Assembly (NCBI RefSeq): GCF_019645875.1
Contig: NZ_CP081000.1
Coordinates: 1,798,001 to 1,862,000, forward strand
Source of the DNA: Mycolicibacterium senegalense
Lineage (GTDB): Bacteria; Actinomycetota; Actinomycetes; Mycobacteriales; Mycobacteriaceae
Reading direction: 5' to 3'
Length of the DNA: 64,000 nucleotides
Part shown: positions 8,417 to 16,488 of the stretch, piece after piece
How the letters are laid out: every line of letters begins with the position of its first letter
Numbering within the stretch: the stretch's first letter is position 1
The notes under the pieces: model-generated
What the model was told of the DNA's origin: nothing
What the model saw: only the letters and a program-made list of their open reading frames with translations
Databases searched by the model: none
Made by a program: the position numbers and the translations under genes

Positions 8417-10341
8417 CGACAACCGTCGACGCGGCACCGGCTGCTGCCGCCCCGGCCTCGGAAACGCCGAAGACCTTGACGCCGACGTGGGTTCGACCCT
8501 CCTACTGGGTGCTGCTGGCCGGCACCGCGGTGCTCTACCTGTGGGGACTCGGTTCCTCGGGATGGGCCAACAGCTACTACGCCGCCGCGGCCCAGGCCGG
8601 AACCCAGTCCTGGAAGGCCTGGCTGTTCGGATCGCTGGACGCCGGCAACGCCATCACGGTGGACAAGCCGCCGGCCGCGATGTGGGCAATGGGGTTGTCG
8701 GGTCGGCTGTTCGGCTTCAACGAGTTCACCATGCTGCTGCCGCAGGCTTTGATGGGCGTCGGCGCGGTGGCATTGCTGTATGCCACGGTGCGGCGCACCA
8801 GCGGCCCGATCGCCGGCCTGATCGCCGGAGCCGCACTGGCCTTGACGCCGGTGGCGGCCTCGATGTTCCGCTACAACAATCCCGACGCCCTTCTGGTGCT
8901 GCTGCTGGTGCTGGCGGCGTACTTCATGGTGCGCGCCGTGGGGCCGGTGTCGGCTCGGGCCAGCGCCGGGTGGGTGGCACTGGCGGGATGTGCGCTCGGT
9001 TTCGCCTTCCTGACCAAGATGCTGCAGGCCTTCCTGATCGTGCCCGGGCTGGCATTGATGTTCCTGGTCGCCGCGCCTGTGGCAGGCGTGTGGAAACGAT
9101 TGGGCACCTTGCTGATCGGCGCGGCCACGATGGTCATCTCGTCGGGCTGGTACATCGCACTGGTGGCACTGTGGCCGGCGGACTCCCGGCCGTACATCGC
9201 GGGATCGACCGATAACAGCCTGCTGCAGCTGGCGTTCGGCTACAACGGATTGCAGCGCATCCTCGGACAGGAGGGCCACGGACCGGGCGGACCCGGAGGC
9301 GGTCCCGGTTTCGGTCACGGCCCCGGCGGTGGCCCGAACCTGATGTTCGGCGGCGATCCGGGTATCGGCCGGATGTTCGGGATGTCCATGGGCACCGAGG
9401 CGTCGTGGTTGTTGCCCGCCGCAATGATCGGCCTCGTTGCGGCGCTGTGGCTGACCCGGCGCACCGCACGTACTTCGGGCCGGCGGGCCGGTCTGCTGCT
9501 GTGGGGCGGCTGGATGTTCGTCACCGCGGCGGTGTTCAGCTTCATGGACGGGATCATCCATCCCTATTACACCGTCGCACTGGCGCCCTCGGTAGCCGCG
9601 CTGGTGGGCATGTCCGTCGTCGAATTATGGCGCGTGCGTGCGGGTCTGGTGGCGCGCTTGGTGCTGGCGGCGATGCTGGCCGGCACCGGGGTGTGGGCGT
9701 TCGTGCTGCTGAATCGGACGCCGGACTGGCTGCCTGCGCTGCGCTGGGTCGTGTTGATCGGCTCGCTGCTGACGGCGATCGCCCTGGCGATCACTGCCCA
9801 CCGGCCGGGCAAGATGCCCGCGGTGGCGGCCGTGGCAGCTCTGGCCTTCGGGCTCGCCGCCACCGGGGCCTACACGATAGAGACCGTGGCGAAGGTACAC
9901 GGCGGTGGTCCGATGGCCACCTCGGGTCCCAACCGGGACATGGGCTTCGGCGGCCCCGGCGGGCCTCCCGGCTTCGGGCGGGCCGACGACCCGGCGCTGG
10001 CCGAACTCATCGCGGGTGCTGACGGCCGCTGGGCCGCAGCCAGTGTGGGCTCGATGCAGGTCAGCGATCTCGAGCTCAAGACGGGCGAGTCGTTGATGGC
10101 GATCGGCGGGTTCACCGGCAGCGACAACTCGCCGACGCTCGCGCAGTTCCAGCAATACGTGGCCGATGGCCAGGTTCGCTATTTCCTCGACCGGCCCGCG
10201 GGTGGTCGCGGTGGGCCGCCCGGGCCGCCGCATGATCCCGAAGGCAGTGCGGGGGAGATCACCACCTGGGTGCGGCAGCACTTCACCAAGACCATGCTCG
10301 GCGAGGTGCCGGTGTACGACCTGTCGGCGCCTGTCGCCTGA
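8413..10341 (+). CDS. GT-C (GT39/ArnT-like) membrane glycosyltransferase, copy 2
   Basis: 642 residues, clearly paralogous to the GT-C gene upstream over its length: WANSYYAAAAQAG, GSLDAGNAITVDKPPAAMW, LMGVGAVALLYATVRR, NPDALLVLLL. It keeps the canonical DKPP motif, unlike copy 1 (DKTP). A Gly/His/Pro-rich insertion at about 289-318 (GPGGGPGFGHGPGGGP) sits in a loop where copy 1 has only a short linker, and a second Gly-rich stretch lies before the soluble C-terminal domain. It overlaps the GT2-GtrA gene by four bases and is followed by a strong hairpin, so it ends the transcription unit that starts with the two-component system. Acceptor unknown. Confidence 0.87.
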   Translation: MTTTVDAAPAAAAPASETPKTLTPTWVRPSYWVLLAGTAVLYLWGLGSSGWANSYYAAAAQAGTQSWKAWLFGSLDAGNAITVDKPPAAMWAMGLSGRLFGFNEFTMLLPQALMGVGAVALLYATVRRTSGPIAGLIAGAALALTPVAASMFRYNNPDALLVLLLVLAAYFMVRAVGPVSARASAGWVALAGCALGFAFLTKMLQAFLIVPGLALMFLVAAPVAGVWKRLGTLLIGAATMVISSGWYIALVALWPADSRPYIAGSTDNSLLQLAFGYNGLQRILGQEGHGPGGPGGGPGFGHGPGGGPNLMFGGDPGIGRMFGMSMGTEASWLLPAAMIGLVAALWLTRRTARTSGRRAGLLLWGGWMFVTAAVFSFMDGIIHPYYTVALAPSVAALVGMSVVELWRVRAGLVARLVLAAMLAGTGVWAFVLLNRTPDWLPALRWVVLIGSLLTAIALAITAHRPGKMPAVAAVAALAFGLAATGAYTIETVAKVHGGGPMATSGPNRDMGFGGPGGPPGFGRADDPALAELIAGADGRWAAASVGSMQVSDLELKTGESLMAIGGFTGSDNSPTLAQFQQYVADGQVRYFLDRPAGGRGGPPGPPHDPEGSAGEITTWVRQHFTKTMLGEVPVYDLSAPVA

Positions 10342-10349
10342 CCCCGACT

Positions 10350-10388
10350 GCGGCGGCCGTCCACATCCCCCGGCAGGACGGCCGCCGC
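10350..10388 (+). terminator. Hairpin terminator after the glycosyltransferase operon
   Basis: A perfect 13-bp inverted repeat, GCGGCGGCCGTCC at 10350-10362 and its complement at 10376-10388, with a 13-base loop, starting 8 bp after the GT-C stop. It has no T-tract, as is common for mycobacterial hairpin terminators. Confidence 0.7.
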
Positions 10389-10447
10389 CTGGGGCACGCC
10401 ATCGGCTCAGGCTGATTCTGCCTCTGGCCCCGGTGACGAGGCGGGAT

Positions 10448-10453
10448 TAGCGT
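10448..10453 (+). promoter_or_regulatory. Predicted -10 element giving a leaderless canA mRNA
   Basis: TAGCGT fits TANNNT, and its last T lies exactly seven bases before the A of the canA ATG (10460). In mycobacteria this geometry places the transcription start on the initiation codon. No Shine-Dalgarno sequence is visible before canA, which agrees with leaderless translation. Confidence 0.5.
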
Positions 10454-10459
10454 CGAAAT

Positions 10460-10951
10460 ATGTCTGTCACCGACCAGTACCTGGCCAACAACGAGGTCTA
10501 TGCTGCGACCTTCTCCGGGCCGTTGCCGCTGCCGCCGAGCAAGCACGTGGCGGTGGTGGCGTGCATGGACGCCAGACTGGATGTGTATCGCATCCTCGGG
10601 CTCGGCGACGGTGAGGCACACGTCATCCGCAACGCCGGCGGAGTCATCACCGACGACGAGATCCGGTCATTGGCCATCAGCCAGCGACTGTTGGGGACCA
10701 AGGAGATCATCCTGATCCACCACACCGATTGCGGCATGCTGACTTTCACCGACGACGGGTTCAAGCAACAGATCCAGGATGACACCGGCATCAAGCCGAA
10801 CTGGGCGGCCGAGTCCTTCGTCGACCTCGAGGAAGATGTACGCCAGTCGTTGCGTCGCATCGAATCGAGCCCGTTCGTCACCAGGCACGAGTCGCTGCGC
10901 GGTTTCATCTTCGACGTCGCTACCGGCAAGCTCAACGAGGTGACGCTGTAG
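10460..10951 (+). CDS. canA: Beta-carbonic anhydrase
   Basis: 163 residues, the length of M. tuberculosis Rv1284 (CanA). It interconverts CO2 and bicarbonate in the cytoplasm using a zinc ion held by Cys35, Asp37, His88 and Cys91 (VVACMDARL, IHHTDCGML); Arg39 pairs with Asp37. The N-terminus MSVTDQYLANN and the ending FDVATGKLNEVTL are characteristic of this mycobacterial group. As in M. tuberculosis it sits upstream of cysD, but here a thioesterase and an MFS gene lie between them. A leaderless promoter is predicted. Confidence 0.95.
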   Translation: MSVTDQYLANNEVYAATFSGPLPLPPSKHVAVVACMDARLDVYRILGLGDGEAHVIRNAGGVITDDEIRSLAISQRLLGTKEIILIHHTDCGMLTFTDDGFKQQIQDDTGIKPNWAAESFVDLEEDVRQSLRRIESSPFVTRHESLRGFIFDVATGKLNEVTL

Positions 10952-10955
10952 CTCA

Positions 10956-11011
10956 CGTTCGTAACGCAGTGGCGGAGATCGGGCCGTTTTTTCGCCGTGG
11001 CGTTACGAACG
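10956..11011. terminator. 12-bp inverted repeat between convergent canA and thioesterase genes
   Basis: CGTTCGTAACGC at 10956-10967 is perfectly repeated in inverse at 11000-11011. The 32 bases between can extend the stem with GGCG/CGCC and carry TTTTTT in the loop (10987-10992). Lying between two convergent stops, it could end transcription in both directions; a protein-binding role is also possible. Confidence 0.5.
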
Positions 11012-11041
11012 CGAACGCATCATGTTGTTCCCGGCGCCCGC

Positions 11042-11455
11042 TCACCCCACCTTGTACGTCGCGATGGCCTTCGCCACCGCCTCGCCGTCAGGAGTGACGA
11101 TATCCACCTCGCTGTTCACCAGGGACCGACCCTGACGCAACACGCGCCCGAGGCTGATCAGGTCGGTGGCCCGGGCCGGCGCCAGATAGCTGATCGACAT
11201 CGAGACCGTCACTCCGCGAAGCGAATCCGGAACCTCGGCCTGCGCCCAGGCCGCTGCCATCACGGTGACGTCGGCCAGCGCCGCGATCGCGCCGCCGTGC
11301 ACCATGTCGGCGATCGTGATGTTCGACGGGTCCCAGGGCAACCGCAGTCGGACCTCGGGGCCGTCGAGCGATTCGGCGACGATGCCGAGCTTGGCCACGA
11401 ACGGCGACTGGGGGAGAAACTGCGCCATCACTTCCGGACCGGTCTGGACACTCAT
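11042..11455 (-). CDS. PaaI-family hotdog thioesterase
   Basis: 137 residues, a typical single hotdog domain. The catalytic-helix region is MVHGGAIAALADVTVMAAA (about 51-69), with the conserved HGG motif and Asp of PaaI/YbgC-type acyl-CoA thioesterases. Strands with VTVSMSISYLAPARATDLI and SLVNSEVDIVTPDGEAVAKAIATYKV follow. The likely role is hydrolysis of an acyl-CoA, substrate unknown. It starts at ATG 11455, 59 bp from the divergent MFS start, so the two may share a control region. Confidence 0.88.
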   Translation of the reverse strand: MSVQTGPEVMAQFLPQSPFVAKLGIVAESLDGPEVRLRLPWDPSNITIADMVHGGAIAALADVTVMAAAWAQAEVPDSLRGVTVSMSISYLAPARATDLISLGRVLRQGRSLVNSEVDIVTPDGEAVAKAIATYKVG

Positions 11456-11514
11456 AGGCGCCAGTGTCTGCTGCCGGCGGTCAGCATCTCAATTACCTGC
11501 GGGGTAAGCGCACC

Positions 11515-12873
11515 GTGAATCCGCCGTTCCCCAGGGGTATGGCGCTGCTGGTGGCCGGGGCCCTGTTCATGGAGATTCTTGATGCCACGATCATCGCGCC
11601 GGCTATTCCGCTGATCGCCTCCTCGTTCGGTGTCGAGGCCATCGACGTCAATGTGGCGATCTCGGCGTACCTGGTCACGGTTGCGGTATTGATTCCGGCC
11701 AGCGGTTGGTTGGCCGACAGGTTCGGCGTCCGCCGGGTGTTCATCGGGGCGATCGTGGTGTTCACCGTGGCCTCGGTCGGCTGCGCGGCGAGTGCCTCGC
11801 TGCCCATGCTGGTGCTGATGCGGATCCTGCAAGGGGTGGGCGGCGCCATGATGGTGCCAGTCGGACGGCTGGCGGTGCTGCGGCACAGCAGTAAGGCCGA
11901 CCTGGTGCGGGCCATCGCATTGTTGACCTGGCCGGCGCTCACCGCGCCGGTACTCGCCCCGGTGCTCGGCGGCGCGATCGCCACGTTGGGCAGCTGGCGA
12001 TGGATCTTCGCGGTCAACATTCCGATCGGCGTGATCGGAATTGTCCTGGCGCTCAGACTCGTCCGCGGTGAGCCGCAGACCACGGCGCGCTCGCTGGATT
12101 GGCCGGGGTTGCTGGCGCTCGGCTCGGGGATCGCTGCCGCCCTGATCGCACTGGAGAGCATCCGGGTCTCGGGGACCGATTGGGGATTGGTCATCGCCGG
12201 CGGTGCCGCAGCGCTGGTGCTGCTGGCCGCCGCGGTCTGGCGGCTGCTCACCGCGGCGGCCCCGCTCGTGCAGTTGCGGGTGTTGGAGGTGCACACGCTG
12301 CGCATCACGGTGGTGGCCGGGTCGCTGTACCGATTGGTGATCACCGCCGTGCCGTTCCTACTGCCGCTGCAGTTTCAGCTGGAGTTCGGCTGGACGCCGC
12401 TGGCCGCCGGGGTCATGGTGGCCGTGCTGTTCGCCGGGAACCTGACCATCAAGCCGGTCACCACCCCGTTGATGCGCCGGTTCGGCATCCGGACTGTATT
12501 GCTGGTCAACGGGGTGGCGTCGGTGGTGTGCTTCGGTCTGCTGGCCACGCTGCGCCCGGGTCTGCCGGTGGCGGGGATGGCCGTCGTCCTCTATGTCAGT
12601 GGAGCGCTGCGGTCGATCGGCTTCACCGCCTACAACAGCCTGGCGTTTTCTGACGTCGACGGTGAGCGTCTGACCCATGCCAACACGCTGAATGCCTCGG
12701 TGCAGGAGCTCGCGGCCGGCCTCGGCGTCGCGGTGGCGGCGCTGCTGCTCAGCCAGCTGAGCTCGTATTCGGTGACCTACCTGATCCTGGGGGCTTTGCT
12801 GGCGTTGACCTTGGTCGCGACGGTGCGACTACCGCGGCGGGCGGGTGCCCACGTCAGCGGGCACCGGGCCTGA
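11515..12873 (+). CDS. MFS drug/metabolite exporter (DHA2-like)
   Basis: About 452 residues with some 12-14 hydrophobic segments. MFS signatures are visible: FMEILDATIIAPAIPLIA in TM1 (motif D1 of the DHA2 family), GWLADRFGVRRVF between TM2 and TM3 (motif A), and a motif-C-like stretch ALTAPVLAPVLGGAIAT. Proton-driven efflux is the family role; the substrate cannot be read. The start is GTG 11515; an in-frame ATG lies at 11539 and the frame is open back to 11464. The gene sits between canA and cysD, where M. tuberculosis has no insertion, so it looks accessory. Confidence 0.85.
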   Translation: MNPPFPRGMALLVAGALFMEILDATIIAPAIPLIASSFGVEAIDVNVAISAYLVTVAVLIPASGWLADRFGVRRVFIGAIVVFTVASVGCAASASLPMLVLMRILQGVGGAMMVPVGRLAVLRHSSKADLVRAIALLTWPALTAPVLAPVLGGAIATLGSWRWIFAVNIPIGVIGIVLALRLVRGEPQTTARSLDWPGLLALGSGIAAALIALESIRVSGTDWGLVIAGGAAALVLLAAAVWRLLTAAAPLVQLRVLEVHTLRITVVAGSLYRLVITAVPFLLPLQFQLEFGWTPLAAGVMVAVLFAGNLTIKPVTTPLMRRFGIRTVLLVNGVASVVCFGLLATLRPGLPVAGMAVVLYVSGALRSIGFTAYNSLAFSDVDGERLTHANTLNASVQELAAGLGVAVAALLLSQLSSYSVTYLILGALLALTLVATVRLPRRAGAHVSGHRA

Positions 12874-12884
12874 GGAGGCCGTCA

Positions 12885-12914
12885 TTGACACCGCATCGGC
12901 GCGGCGGCTAGATT
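12885..12914 (+). promoter_or_regulatory. Sigma-A-type promoter of the cysDNQ operon
   Basis: TTGACA at 12885-12890, an 18-bp spacer and TAGATT at 12909-12914 make a near-consensus housekeeping promoter. Transcription would start near 12921, giving a leader of about 45 bases before the cysD ATG. A GGGGAAG ribosome binding site precedes the start. Confidence 0.65.
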
Positions 12915-12965
12915 CCTGGTCATGCTTGCAATTCTGGCCATTCCTACCAACTTAATGGGGAAGCG

Positions 12966-13904
12966 ATGACCACTGCACAGAAATCCGATCAGCAGTCGGC
13001 CCGCGCCGGCAATTACGAGCTGAGCCACCTGCGCGCGTTGGAGGCCGAGGCCATCCACATCATCCGCGAGGTCGCCGCCGAGTTCGAGAAGCCCGTGCTG
13101 CTGTTCTCCGGCGGCAAGGACTCGATCGTCATGCTGCACCTCGCCGTCAAGGCGTTCGCGCCCGGCCGGCTGCCGTTCCCGGTCATGCACGTCGACACCG
13201 GCCACAACTTCGACGAGGTCTACCAGGCCCGCGACGAACTCGTCGAGCAGTACGGGGCACGGCTGGTCGTCGCCAAGGTGCAGGACGATATCGACGCCGG
13301 CCGCGTGGTGGAGACCATCCCGTCGCGTAACCCGATCCAGACCGTGACGCTGCTGCGCGGCATCCGGGAGAACAAGTTCGACGCCGCCTTCGGCGGTGCT
13401 CGGCGCGACGAGGAAAAGGCCCGCGCCAAGGAGCGCGTGTTCTCCTTCCGCGACGAGTTCGGCCAGTGGGATCCCAAGGCGCAGCGCCCTGAGCTGTGGA
13501 ATCTGTACAACGGCCGACATCACAAGGGTGAGCACATCCGTGCCTTCCCGATCTCCAACTGGACCGAGTTCGACATCTGGTCCTACATCGGTGCCGAGAA
13601 GATCAAGCTGCCGTCCATCTACTACGCGCACCAGCGCAAGGTGTTCGAGCGCGACGGCATGTTGCTCGCGGTGCACAAGTACATGCAACCCCGCAAAGAC
13701 GAGCCGGTGATCGAGAAGACCGTCCGTTTCCGTACGGTCGGCGACGTCACCTGCACCGGATGCGTCGAGTCAACGGCGGCAACGGTTTCCGAGGTGATCG
13801 CCGAGACCGCGGTGTCGCGGCTCACCGAACGTGGCGCCACCCGCGCCGATGACCGGATCTCCGAGGCCGGGATGGAAGACCGCAAGCGCGAGGGGTATTT
13901 CTGA
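12966..13904 (+). CDS. cysD: Sulfate adenylyltransferase subunit 2
   Basis: 312 residues. With CysN it makes adenosine 5'-phosphosulfate from ATP and sulfate, the first step of sulfate assimilation. The PP-loop SGGKDS is at 48-53 (LLFSGGKDSIVMLHL); HVDTGHNFDE and AAFGGARRDEEKARAKER follow, as in all CysD, and the protein ends EAGMEDRKREGYF. The ATG at 12966 has a GGGGAAG site. The stop overlaps the cysN start by one base (TGATG), so the subunits are translationally coupled. Confidence 0.97.
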   Translation: MTTAQKSDQQSARAGNYELSHLRALEAEAIHIIREVAAEFEKPVLLFSGGKDSIVMLHLAVKAFAPGRLPFPVMHVDTGHNFDEVYQARDELVEQYGARLVVAKVQDDIDAGRVVETIPSRNPIQTVTLLRGIRENKFDAAFGGARRDEEKARAKERVFSFRDEFGQWDPKAQRPELWNLYNGRHHKGEHIRAFPISNWTEFDIWSYIGAEKIKLPSIYYAHQRKVFERDGMLLAVHKYMQPRKDEPVIEKTVRFRTVGDVTCTGCVESTAATVSEVIAETAVSRLTERGATRADDRISEAGMEDRKREGYF

Positions 13905-15748
13905 TGAGCACGTTGTTGAGAATCGCCACGGCGGGATCCGTCGACGACGGCAAGTCCACCCTGATCGGCCGGCTGCTGTTCGACTCCAAGGCGGTCATGG
14001 AGGACCAGCTGGCCGCCGTCGAACGCACCTCCAAGGAACGCGGCAACGACTACACCGACCTGGCGCTGGTCACCGACGGCCTGCGCGCCGAGCGCGAGCA
14101 GGGCATCACCATCGATGTCGCCTACCGCTACTTCGCCACGGCCAAGCGGAAATTCATCATCGCCGACACCCCGGGGCACATCCAGTACACCCGCAACATG
14201 GTGACCGGAGCCTCCACCGCGCAGCTGGTCATCGTGCTGGTCGACGCGCGCCACGGCCTGCTCGAGCAGTCGCGTCGGCACGCCTTCCTGGCCTCGCTGC
14301 TGGGCATCCAGCACATCGTGCTGGCCGTCAACAAGATGGACCTGATCGACTGGGACCAGGAGCGTTTCGAGGCGATCCGCGACGAGTTCCATGCGTTCGC
14401 CGCCCGGTTGGACGTGCACGACGTCACCACCATCCCGATGTCGGCGCTAAAGGGCGACAACGTGGTGACCAAATCCGACATCACCCCCTGGTACGAGGGC
14501 CCGTCGCTGCTGAGTCACCTCGAGGACGTCTACATCGCCGGTGACCGCAACCTGGTCGATGTCCGTTTCCCGGTGCAGTACGTGATCCGGCCGCAGACCC
14601 ACGAGCACGCCGACCACCGCAGCTACGCGGGCACGGTCGCCAGTGGTGTGCTGCGTCCCGGCGACGACGTGATCGTGCTGCCGGCCGGAAAGCCCACCCG
14701 CATCACCCAGATCGACGGCCCCAGTGGCGTGGTCGACGAGGCATTCCCGCCGATGGCGGTGTCGATCAGCCTCTCCGACGACATCGACATCTCCCGCGGC
14801 GACATGATCGCCCGGCCCAACAACCAGCCGCGCGTCACCCAGGATTTCGACGCCACGGTGTGCTGGATGGCCGACGGATCGTCACTGGAACCGGGCCGCG
14901 AATACCTGGTCAAGCACACCACGCGCACGACCAGGGCCAAGGTCACGGGTCTGGACTACCGCCTCGATGTCAACACCCTGCACCGGGACAAGTCCGCGAC
15001 AGCGCTCAAACTCAATGAGCTGGGCCGGGTTTCGCTGCGCACCCAGGCGCCGCTGCTGCTCGACGAGTACAGCCGCAATGCTGCCACCGGATCGTTCATC
15101 CTGATCGACCCGAACACCAACGGCACCGTGGGCGCGGGCATGGTGCTGCGCGAGACCCGCAACGACACCGCGAGCCCCAACACCGTTCGGCACGAGTCGC
15201 TGTGCACCGCAGAGGACCGGCTGTCGAAGGGCCGGACCGTGTGGTTCACCGGCCTGTCCGGATCTGGCAAGTCCTCGGTGGCCATGCTCGTCGAGCAGAA
15301 ACTGCTCGAAAAGGGTGTTCCGGCATACGTTCTGGACGGCGACAACCTGCGCCACGGGCTCAACGCGGACCTGGGTTTCTCGATGGCCGACCGGGCCGAG
15401 AACCAGCGCCGGCTGGCCCACATCGCGGCGATTCTGGCCGACTCCGGCCAGGTGGTGCTGGTGCCCGCGATCAGCCCGCTCGAGGAGCACCGCGCGCTGG
15501 CCCGTAAGGTCGCCACGGATGCCGGCCTCGAATTCTTCGAGGTGTTCTGCGACACCCCGCTGGAGGACTGCGAACGCCGCGATCCCAAGGGCCTGTACGC
15601 CAAGGCTCGCGCTGGTGAGATCACCCACTTCACCGGTATCGACAGCCCGTACCAGCGGCCGAAGAACCCGGATCTGCGGCTCACTCCCGACCACAGCACC
15701 GATGAGCTGGCCGACATGGTGATCGAGCTGCTGGGTTTGCCGTCGTGA
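13904..15748 (+). CDS. cysNC: Bifunctional CysN GTPase / CysC APS kinase
   Basis: 614 residues, the length of the M. tuberculosis CysN/C fusion. The N-terminal part (1-435) is an EF-Tu-like GTPase with G1 GSVDDGKST at 11-19, DTPGH and NKMD motifs and two beta-barrel domains; GTP hydrolysis drives APS synthesis by CysD. The C-terminal part (about 440-614) is APS kinase with P-loop GLSGSGKSS at 450-458, LDGDNLRHGLN and FCDTPLEDCERRDPKGLY; it makes PAPS, the sulfate donor for sulfolipids and other sulfated molecules. It is the middle gene of an overlapping cysD-cysNC-cysQ operon. Confidence 0.97.
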   Translation: MSTLLRIATAGSVDDGKSTLIGRLLFDSKAVMEDQLAAVERTSKERGNDYTDLALVTDGLRAEREQGITIDVAYRYFATAKRKFIIADTPGHIQYTRNMVTGASTAQLVIVLVDARHGLLEQSRRHAFLASLLGIQHIVLAVNKMDLIDWDQERFEAIRDEFHAFAARLDVHDVTTIPMSALKGDNVVTKSDITPWYEGPSLLSHLEDVYIAGDRNLVDVRFPVQYVIRPQTHEHADHRSYAGTVASGVLRPGDDVIVLPAGKPTRITQIDGPSGVVDEAFPPMAVSISLSDDIDISRGDMIARPNNQPRVTQDFDATVCWMADGSSLEPGREYLVKHTTRTTRAKVTGLDYRLDVNTLHRDKSATALKLNELGRVSLRTQAPLLLDEYSRNAATGSFILIDPNTNGTVGAGMVLRETRNDTASPNTVRHESLCTAEDRLSKGRTVWFTGLSGSGKSSVAMLVEQKLLEKGVPAYVLDGDNLRHGLNADLGFSMADRAENQRRLAHIAAILADSGQVVLVPAISPLEEHRALARKVATDAGLEFFEVFCDTPLEDCERRDPKGLYAKARAGEITHFTGIDSPYQRPKNPDLRLTPDHSTDELADMVIELLGLPS

Positions 15749-16488
15749 ACGATCACGAACTGGCTGCCCGGCTGGCCACCAGGGCCGGGGATCTGTTGCT
15801 CGACGTCCGTGCCGACTACGCCGATGCCCCGGCGGCCGAGCGAAAAGCGGCCGGGGACAAGCAGTCCCATGATTTCCTGATGGCCGAGCTGGCCAAGTTG
15901 GTTCCCGGGGACTCGGTGCTGTCCGAGGAGGCCACGGCCGACGAGCGCGCCGATCCGGCACGGCTCAGCGCCGAGCGGGTCTGGATCGTCGACCCGCTCG
16001 ACGGCACCCGAGAGTTCTCCGAACTGGGCCGGGACGATTGGGCCGTGCACGTGGCCCTGTGGAGTGCAGGTGAACTGGTGGCCGGCGCGGTCGCGTTGCC
16101 CGCGCAGAACACCACGTTGTCCACACCGGAGGTGGCCGCACCACGTCCGTTCGACGGCCCGCCGCGGGTCGTGGTGTCTCGCACCCGGCCGCCCGCGGTA
16201 GCGCTGGCCGTGCGCGAGGCACTCGACGGGACATTGGTCGAAATGGGTTCGGCCGGAGCCAAAGTCGCAGCGGTGATCCGCGGGGTCGCCGACGTGTACG
16301 TGCATGCCGGCGGCCAGTACGAGTGGGATTCGGCTGCGCCGGTCGCGGTGGCGCGCGCGGCGGGCCTGCACACCTCACGCATCGACGGCTCGCCGTTGGT
16401 CTACAACTCGGCCGACCCCACGCTGCCGGATCTGATCGTGTGCCGGCCCGAGCTGGCCGACCGGGTGCTGGCCGTCACGGCGCGCTAG
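15745..16488 (+). CDS. cysQ: 3'-phosphoadenosine phosphate(sulfate) phosphatase CysQ
   Basis: 247 residues of the inositol-monophosphatase fold. It removes the 3' phosphate from PAP/PAPS, recycling the by-product of sulfotransferases and tuning the PAPS pool. Metal-binding motifs are visible: E61-E62 (VLSEEA), WIVDPLDGTREFS with D83 and D86, and the late YEWDSAAPVAVA with its Asp. It starts at GTG 15745, overlapping the cysNC stop by four bases (GTGA). In M. tuberculosis cysQ (Rv2131c) is elsewhere in the genome; here it belongs to the sulfate-activation operon. Its 3' end overlaps a convergent gene by 14 bases. Confidence 0.93.
   Translation: MNDHELAARLATRAGDLLLDVRADYADAPAAERKAAGDKQSHDFLMAELAKLVPGDSVLSEEATADERADPARLSAERVWIVDPLDGTREFSELGRDDWAVHVALWSAGELVAGAVALPAQNTTLSTPEVAAPRPFDGPPRVVVSRTRPPAVALAVREALDGTLVEMGSAGAKVAAVIRGVADVYVHAGGQYEWDSAAPVAVARAAGLHTSRIDGSPLVYNSADPTLPDLIVCRPELADRVLAVTAR

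Noticed and set aside
9277..9366. Gly/His-rich low-complexity DNA considered as a metal-binding or PE_PGRS-like element
   Set aside because: It is an in-frame loop of the GT-C enzyme; no PE domain and too few spaced His for a confident metal site.
7453..10341. A 962-codon open frame that would fuse the GT2 region to the second GT-C enzyme
   Set aside because: Its first third is an off-frame reading of the GT2-GtrA gene with Arg/Pro-rich translation; the true GT-C start is the ATG at 8413 overlapping the GT2-GtrA stop.
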